Below are positions 61,301 through 64,000 of a DNA stretch of 64,000 bases, one piece after another (position 1 is the first letter of the stretch; the number at the start of each line of letters is the position of its first letter). This DNA comes from Acridotheres tristis (taxonomy: Eukaryota; Chordata; Aves; Passeriformes; Sturnidae), in assembly GCA_037013685.1 (NCBI GenBank), contig CM072896.1, forward strand, positions 13,775,444 through 13,839,443, read 5' to 3'. The position numbers and the translations under genes were made by a program. Under the pieces are notes generated by a model. It did not search any database, was not told where the DNA came from, and saw only the letters and a list, made by a program, of their open reading frames with translations.

Positions 61301-64000
61301 ACAATTGTCCTTTCAGACTTTCGTCAACCAGAACAAAAAGCTCCTGGTCACCATCAAACTTAACCTGGATCCCTAGAGATGTATCAATGACTATGTAGTG
61401 TCCTTGTATGGATGCTCTGGCTTTGTTGTTCAAATCCGCAGGAAGATAAACCTGAACTCCATTCACCTAAGGAAAACAAACCCCACAGAACCCAGTAAAT
61501 CAACAGTGGTCCCAGGAAAAAAGAGGACATCTGCACTGCCAGCAGTATGGTTTTCTTCACTAAGTCAGCTGTACTCTAATGAACAATGCAGATAACAGAA
61601 GCCTGAGATTAAGCAGAGACTAAAGGTGTACACTTATTTCAGATCTTGAATAGTGCTTTGTGGCACAAGTTTAGCTTTCTCCTGTCACAACGACCCACAG
61701 AGCAATTTTGGGGTAGTTAGTTTAAAGTAAATCCTTGGGATTTGGTTCTGTAACAGCTTTCTTTTATAGATGAAGACACAGATGAAGCTGTTTTATCCTA
61801 CAACCTCATTTAGGAAAGATATGAATGGACAAAAAAAGAAGTTATGCTGATCTCTGCCTTTTTTTAGACAAAAAAATTCTGTGACTTGCACGTGCTGTAT
61901 TGGAGGTGAAGAATTCAGAGAAGCCTAGTTAAGTTCTTTTGAGCAGAAATGTAAAGTGCATAGATGTGATGGATTGTTTGTGCTTAAAGAAGAACACTTA
62001 CATAAGTCTCTTTGTTTTTCTTCATCACAATATGCAGATTTTTCAGTGTGACAGCAACTGAGTTCAAGGCTGTCCAGTTTGGATTTCCTCTATGTTCATT
62101 TCTGGTTGTCACTGAGAACTTTTCAGAAGAATTTGTGCATCTCTCAACAACAGTATAATTGCAGTCTCCTTGGAAATGGTACAGTCTCCCATCAAAGGTT
62201 ATATAATGTGGATCCCCAAAAATGTGGCAGGTGCTGGGATTCAATGGATAACATCCCAGGAGTCCACTCTGCACCTTGCAAACCTCGCTTACTTCACATG
62301 TGTCTGAATTGCAAACTACAGTTCCATTTCCAGTACATACACATTGGCCCACACAGTCTGGTTGCCAAAAGGATTCTCCTTTCTGTTAGAGACAAGAAAA
62401 TAAAAAAAAATTGAAAGAGTTAATGGTAGTGTTGAGTTGTGAAATAATCCCTCCATAAGAACTATGTTGCAGAACAAACCTCATAATATTTGCCATTCTG
62501 AAGGCATCCACAGTTGCTCATGGACACACATTGTCCTCCACTGAGGACAAAGCCACTGTTGCATTCACACCCTTCTACACAAGGTCTGCTGCAGTTCTGC
62601 GATGCAAGAGGGTCAGTGCAGGTTGCCGGACAAGCACTGGTGCATGGATTGTAATGACTATTGGGAGGGCATGCAACAGCTGAGAAACAACAAAAAAGAC
62701 TGCATTAACAACCACAACCCACACAAAACCACTAATCCCACATGAAACCACTATTCAATAACATTATTGTTTTCAGCTAGTGGCAACTGTGGGAGTTTTT
62801 TGAAGCCTGAAATTCCATTCCTATTTTACTATCAGAAAGAAGAAAAGAAAATAGACTACATGAGAAAATTATGACTGTTTAACCCTGTATCCTGACTATT
62901 AAGCATCTCCAAATCCAAGGAAAAGCTAAGCCTTTCTATATTAGATCTTGTCCATAGATAGTATATTTCTACATATAAGGGTTGCTAAAATCATTAGATG
63001 CAGCCAGCTTATAAAAGGCAAAACATAATCTAAAACTTGGAGATGAGTCTACATTAACAGGGGCATATTGCTAGTGGTTTACCAGAGATTCTTGAGATAA
63101 CTAACAAAATTATCCTCGGCACTCTGGCAGAAAACAATAATGGAATGAATTTTGAAGAGTTTTATTTATCAGTATTTTTTGTAATTAGGTCAAGAATTTA
63201 TGACATCTAAGCTATGTCAGTTATTGGCTAAAATGGAGCTCTTAAGACAGATATCGAGCTGTTCAAAGGCTCATTTGTCTATGGCAACTCACGGCAGAAG
63301 GTAGCATTCCTCCAGGGAAGAACAGTCACACCAGCTGCCTGGCACGCGTCGACATAGGCCTCCAGAGCAGCACACAGGAACTCCTGGCCACCATTCAGGG
63401 CACACAGGTCGTACAAGCAGGTGTCAAAGTAGTCCTGGGGGTTGATCACGCCGTGGCAATTCGCAAAAGAGCTAGGCCTGGTGGTCAGTAGGCCACAGAA
63501 CTGGTCGGAGCGGTAGAGCTCCTCCTCTTCTGCGCTGCAGGGCGGGGAAGGCACAGGGACACCGCAGGAGGGGTCACTGTCCGGGACCTGCCAGCTCTCC
63601 CCCAGCTCATTGGAGTTTGCGGCTTGCTGCCCGTTGGGCATCATGTACTCATCGTCTTTGCGGTTGTTGAAGTTGCCACACATGCCACAGGTCAGGTTGA
63701 AGTAGGTGGTGGGCACCTTCACCTCCACCGAGTGGTCAGTGTCGTAGGACACTCTGAGATTGAAGTCTGTCTCCAGGACGATGTAGCGACCGCTCTTGCT
63801 CACCGTGATGGCCCCTCCCGCTGCGCTCACCGGCAACGTCTGCCGCACGTTGTTCACCTACGGCACACAGCCACAGTGAGCCCCGGGCCTGTCCCCAGCC
63901 TCCCTGGCTGCTCCTGCCCAGGGAAAGCAGCTGGCAGCCCAGGCATGGCAAACAGCTGCCTGGGATGTCCTCACACCCCAACACCCCTGGGGCTCACAGA
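22750..64000 (-). CDS. ZAN: Zonadhesin-like gene, 3' portion (MAM, multiple VWD-C8-TIL assemblies, EGF, membrane span); 5' end outside window
   Basis: About 50 exons joined by compatible phases. Protein order in the window: partial D, D, MAM, linker, D-D-D, linker, MAM, two linkers, D-D-D, linker, D-D-D, TIL, EGF, membrane span, short tail. D domains show GDPHY...TFD, CGLCG/CGMCG and the eight-Cys C8 pattern; TIL modules show CVEGC and CGC. MAM plus D assemblies plus EGF plus a single span is the zonadhesin layout; FCGBP, tectorin and mucins lack MAM or this C-terminus. Mammalian zonadhesin acts on the sperm head in species-specific egg-coat binding. I infer a similar extracellular adhesion role, but no sequence here proves it. 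All exons read in frame except one junction at 35,821/35,159. Confidence 0.85.
26257..33741 (-). CDS. ZAN: D assembly (TIL, VWC-like, VWD, C8), last full one before C-terminus
   Basis: Exons 33533-33741 (TIL, LPCPSRSHYKDC), 32924-33065 (AGETWLTPHC), 31427-31677 (VMGDPHYITFDGLVHHF), 30694-30823 (LDGERVRPPVRP; LETDFGLYVSFDG), 29485-29650 (VEGLCGDFDGRHRNDF), 28099-28275 and 26257-26387 (C8 split in two; GPFAKCHSAVEPDFYF, then SCLFDMCVEEDE). All junction phases agree. The CGLC motif reads EGLC, losing its first Cys. Confidence 0.87.
26592..26715 (-). mobile_element. CR1-type LINE fragment
   Basis: Reverse-oriented degraded CR1 3' end within an intron of the large gene: GGATCATAACATCATTAGAG, then AATCAAGCCCAACC and CCACTAAACTATGGCCCTAA. 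Confidence 0.7.
27147..27230. repeat. Hexanucleotide microsatellite (ACATCT)x14
   Basis: Fourteen uninterrupted ACATCT units, followed by an imperfect A/T-rich stretch of ATAG and ATAT motifs. It lies in the intron between exons 28099-28275 and 26257-26387 of the large gene. Confidence 0.95.
34891..38781 (-). CDS. ZAN: D assembly (TIL, VWC-like, VWD, C8), second from C-terminus
   Basis: Exons 38579-38781 (TIL, MSCPGGSIYNSC), 38150-38294 (LNENWFTRFPCTERC), 37183-37427 (VVGDPHYFTFDG), 36386-36550 (LNNERVYTPVQDRL), 35821-35944 (VQGMCGNFNGNREDDL) and 34891-35159 (C8, CLPDLREDDDPPC to WRNSTFC). The TIL exon ends at a GC donor (CAG then GCAAGT). The CGMC motif has lost its first Cys (QGMC). The 35821 donor leaves phase 1, while the 35159 acceptor needs phase 2 (one base before TGT), so this junction is out of frame as read. 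Confidence 0.82.
39905..40078 (+). mobile_element. CR1-type LINE fragment
   Basis: Forward CR1 3' region: GCTGCCCAGAGAAGTTATGG, then TTTTCAAGACCAGGTTGGAT, CTAGATGATATTTAAGGTCC and a degraded AATTCTATG tail. Intronic. Confidence 0.8.
40687..43370 (-). CDS. ZAN: D assembly (VWD, C8) after the lost MAM
   Basis: Exons 43123-43370 (ASGDPHYNTYDHKVHNF), 42680-42857 (VNGQRMNLPVF; LLCGLCG), 42070-42178 (NYNGDPNDD, GESWQVPENN), 41472-41566 and 40687-40863 (C8 in two exons, ending EWRNATLC). It is split into more exons than the copy A and B assemblies, and lies in longer AT-rich introns. Confidence 0.87.
43863..43940 (-). pseudogene. Decayed first exon of a lost MAM domain
   Basis: Starts exactly like the first exon of MAM domain 2 (acceptor GTTCAG, then PPTDCNVACTF) but degrades to VNDFYGLILEDYSS. 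It loses the conserved Cys-Gly-Trp, the second half of the exon and the donor, and no second or third MAM exon follows. It marks the left edge of the 8-kb repeat. Confidence 0.75.
44128..44211 (-). CDS. ZAN: Thr/Pro-rich linker exon
   Basis: Same 84-bp exon as 52146-52229. Its phase-1 end joins in frame to the next intact exon at 43370, so the gene reads through even though the MAM exons that should follow are missing. Confidence 0.75.
44512..46522 (-). CDS. ZAN: D assembly (TIL, VWC-like, VWD, C8), copy A third
   Basis: Exons 46323-46522, 45841-46221, 45184-45470 and 44512-44783. Near-identical to copy B third; the conserved CGLCG and GDPHY motifs are intact. Confidence 0.9.
46677..48188 (-). 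CDS. ZAN: D assembly (TIL, VWC-like, VWD, C8), copy A second
   Basis: Exons 47590-48188 and 46677-47241; the same two-exon form as copy B second. The second exon is also nearly identical to the 63293-63857 exon. Confidence 0.9.
48492..49504 (-). CDS. ZAN: D assembly (VWD, C8), copy A first
   Basis: Exons 49263-49504, 48884-49167 and 48492-48769, matching 56511-57523 exon for exon with few changes. One change alters the last base of the C8 exon (T here, C in copy B), so the codon split across the next junction is Ser here and Pro in copy B. Confidence 0.9.
49872..50338 (-). CDS. ZAN: Two Thr/Pro-rich linker exons
   Basis: Exons 50246-50338 (PWTPTPTVPVPSTTTEP) and 49872-49964 (SLPTTSPTPLPNITTQTTPR), each 93 bp and phase-1 symmetric. 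The equivalent place in copy B has only one linker (57637-57717), so a linker was gained here or lost there. Confidence 0.75.
50763..51958 (-). CDS. ZAN: MAM domain 2 (three exons)
   Basis: Exons 51809-51958 (DCNVACTFDNDFCGWVQED, IDWIRNKGPTPTPNTGPSS), 50954-51213 (GYYIFLQGGDD, CFRFWYHMYGTAGEMALGVY) and 50763-50850 (ILLEGQWGEDVRSNVALDD, then ISIEIG). Complete, with matching phases. Clearly related to MAM domain 1 but much more diverged from it than the neighbouring D assemblies are from each other. Confidence 0.9.
52146..52229 (-). CDS. ZAN: Thr/Pro-rich linker exon
   Basis: An 84-bp phase-1 symmetric exon (PTTSPPLPGTTTPPPNTTTS). Mucin-like spacer between the third D of copy B and MAM domain 2. 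Identical twin at 44128-44211. Confidence 0.75.
52530..54540 (-). CDS. ZAN: D assembly (TIL, VWC-like, VWD, C8), copy B third
   Basis: Exons 54341-54540 (TIL, LQCPPNSYYDPC), 53859-54239 (EGESFVNENC; YGDPHYSTFDGKLHHF), 53201-53487 (LCGLCGTYTGSQQDDF) and 52530-52801 (C8, CDPAISPPASC to WSAGTVC). Near-identical to 44512-46522. Confidence 0.9.
54695..56207 (-). CDS. ZAN: D assembly (TIL, VWC-like, VWD, C8), copy B second
   Basis: Two large exons: 55609-56207 (TIL IACPANSHYESC; GSEFWTDDSC; HGDPHYKSFDKVTHNF) and 54695-55259 (CGMCGNFNNRKDDEY plus C8). This fused-exon structure differs from the first and third D of the module. Near-identical to 46677-48188. Confidence 0.9.
56511..57523 (-). CDS. ZAN: D assembly (VWD, C8), copy B first
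   Basis: Exons 57282-57523 (VVEGDPHYHTFDKQLHHF), 56903-57186 (VNGVEEILPCSPS; VCGMCGNYNGMAADDF) and 56511-56788 (C8, CSAGLLPTPACNETD to WRNATFC). It directly follows a linker and has no TIL, as in the first D of each three-D module. Almost identical to 48492-49504. Confidence 0.9.
57637..57717 (-). CDS. ZAN: Thr/Ser/Pro-rich linker exon
   Basis: An 81-bp phase-1 symmetric exon rich in Thr, Ser and Pro (TTTPTGPISTTSSQETPTST). Likely O-glycosylated, equivalent to the mucin-like region of zonadhesin but very short. Confidence 0.75.
57845..58868 (-). CDS. ZAN: MAM domain 1 (three exons)
   Basis: Exons 58719-58868 (CTFEVDFCEWKQ, FDWIRHKGPTPTPSTGPS), 58025-58281 (CFRFWYHMYG, LGEVTVYNRGNMQ) and 57845-57929 (VLEGMIGEDIRSDIALDDLS). 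These are classic MAM signatures, including the F-E-x-x-C-x-W start and the A-LDD-I-S end. All introns are in matching phases. MAM domains mediate extracellular adhesion. Confidence 0.9.
59515..59592 (+). mobile_element. CR1-type LINE 3' end
   Basis: Short forward CR1 end: GGACTAGATGACCTTTGAAG, then the terminal ATTCTATGATTCTATGA. Intronic. Confidence 0.8.
60126..62679 (-). CDS. ZAN: D assembly (TIL, VWC-like, VWD, C8), diverged copy
   Basis: Exons 62480-62679 (TIL, starting VACPPNSHYNPC), 62002-62382 (KGESFW, then FGDPHYITFDG), 61180-61466 (LCGLCGTFNDNQLDDF) and 60126-60397 (C8, ending RKDTIC). Exon sizes of 200, 381, 287 and 272 bp equal those of the D assemblies at 44.5-46.5 and 52.5-54.5 kb, so it is a true positional homologue with older divergence. 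It joins directly to the MAM domain below with no linker. Confidence 0.88.
63293..63857 (-). CDS. ZAN: Exon: second half of VWD plus C8 of first D assembly in window
   Basis: One 565-bp exon beginning VNNVRQTLPVSAAGG, with TCGMCGNFNNRKDDEY and a full C8 ending WRNATFC. It is almost base-identical to the exons at 46677-47241 and 54695-55259, although the following exons (62.7-60.1 kb) have diverged. The matching intron continues to the window end, so the first half of this VWD lies outside. Confidence 0.88.

Noticed and set aside
22750..64000. FCGBP, alpha-tectorin or gel-forming mucin as identity of the large gene
   Set aside because: These share VWD-C8-TIL units, but the MAM domains together with an EGF, a single membrane span and a short basic tail fit zonadhesin; there is no ZP domain or cystine knot.

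Overview
This window is nuclear DNA from a vertebrate, most probably a bird. It has multi-exon genes with GT-AG introns, CpG-island promoters, and at least four CR1-type retrotransposon fragments whose 3' ends carry the avian TTCTATGATTCTATGA-like tail. Both recognisable loci lie on the minus strand. All exon limits here were read by eye from splice sites and codon phase, not from transcripts.

Bases 1-20,000: a tandem cluster of seven PLAAT/HRASLS-family (LRAT-domain phospholipase A / acyltransferase) units. Each has exon A (first catalytic His region), exon B (the NCEHFV catalytic-Cys region) and exon C (hydrophobic C-terminal tail), followed by a poly(A) signal. I call them U1 (lowest coordinates) to U7. 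U1-U4 are packed at about 1.6 kb spacing, and only U4 has a CpG-island promoter. U5, U6 and U7 lie in three almost identical 4,047-bp tandem units, each with its own CpG island. The exon phases of U4-U1 would allow splicing from exon B of one unit into exon A of the next, so U4-U1 may form one gene for a protein with several LRAT domains. Catalytic residues differ: U1 has His/His/Cys, U2 and U3 have lost the Cys, and U4-U7 carry Asn at the second His.

Bases 20,000-22,700: intergenic sequence with one CR1 fragment.

Bases 22,750-64,000: the 3' part of one very large zonadhesin-like gene (MAM domains, short Thr/Pro-rich linkers, many VWD-C8-TIL 'D' assemblies, then EGF, one membrane span and a short basic cytoplasmic tail). 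The window holds ten complete D assemblies, part of an eleventh, two intact MAM domains and one decayed MAM exon. The 5' end lies beyond base 64,000. A 5.7-kb tract is repeated almost identically 8,018 bp apart, and a third copy of part of it starts abruptly at 63.29 kb, which suggests recent duplication plus gene conversion.

The two loci have no obvious shared pathway. Zonadhesin of mammals is a sperm-head adhesion protein that binds the egg coat. PLAAT enzymes remodel membrane phospholipids and make N-acyl-phosphatidylethanolamines. What they share is local amplification and sequence homogenisation.
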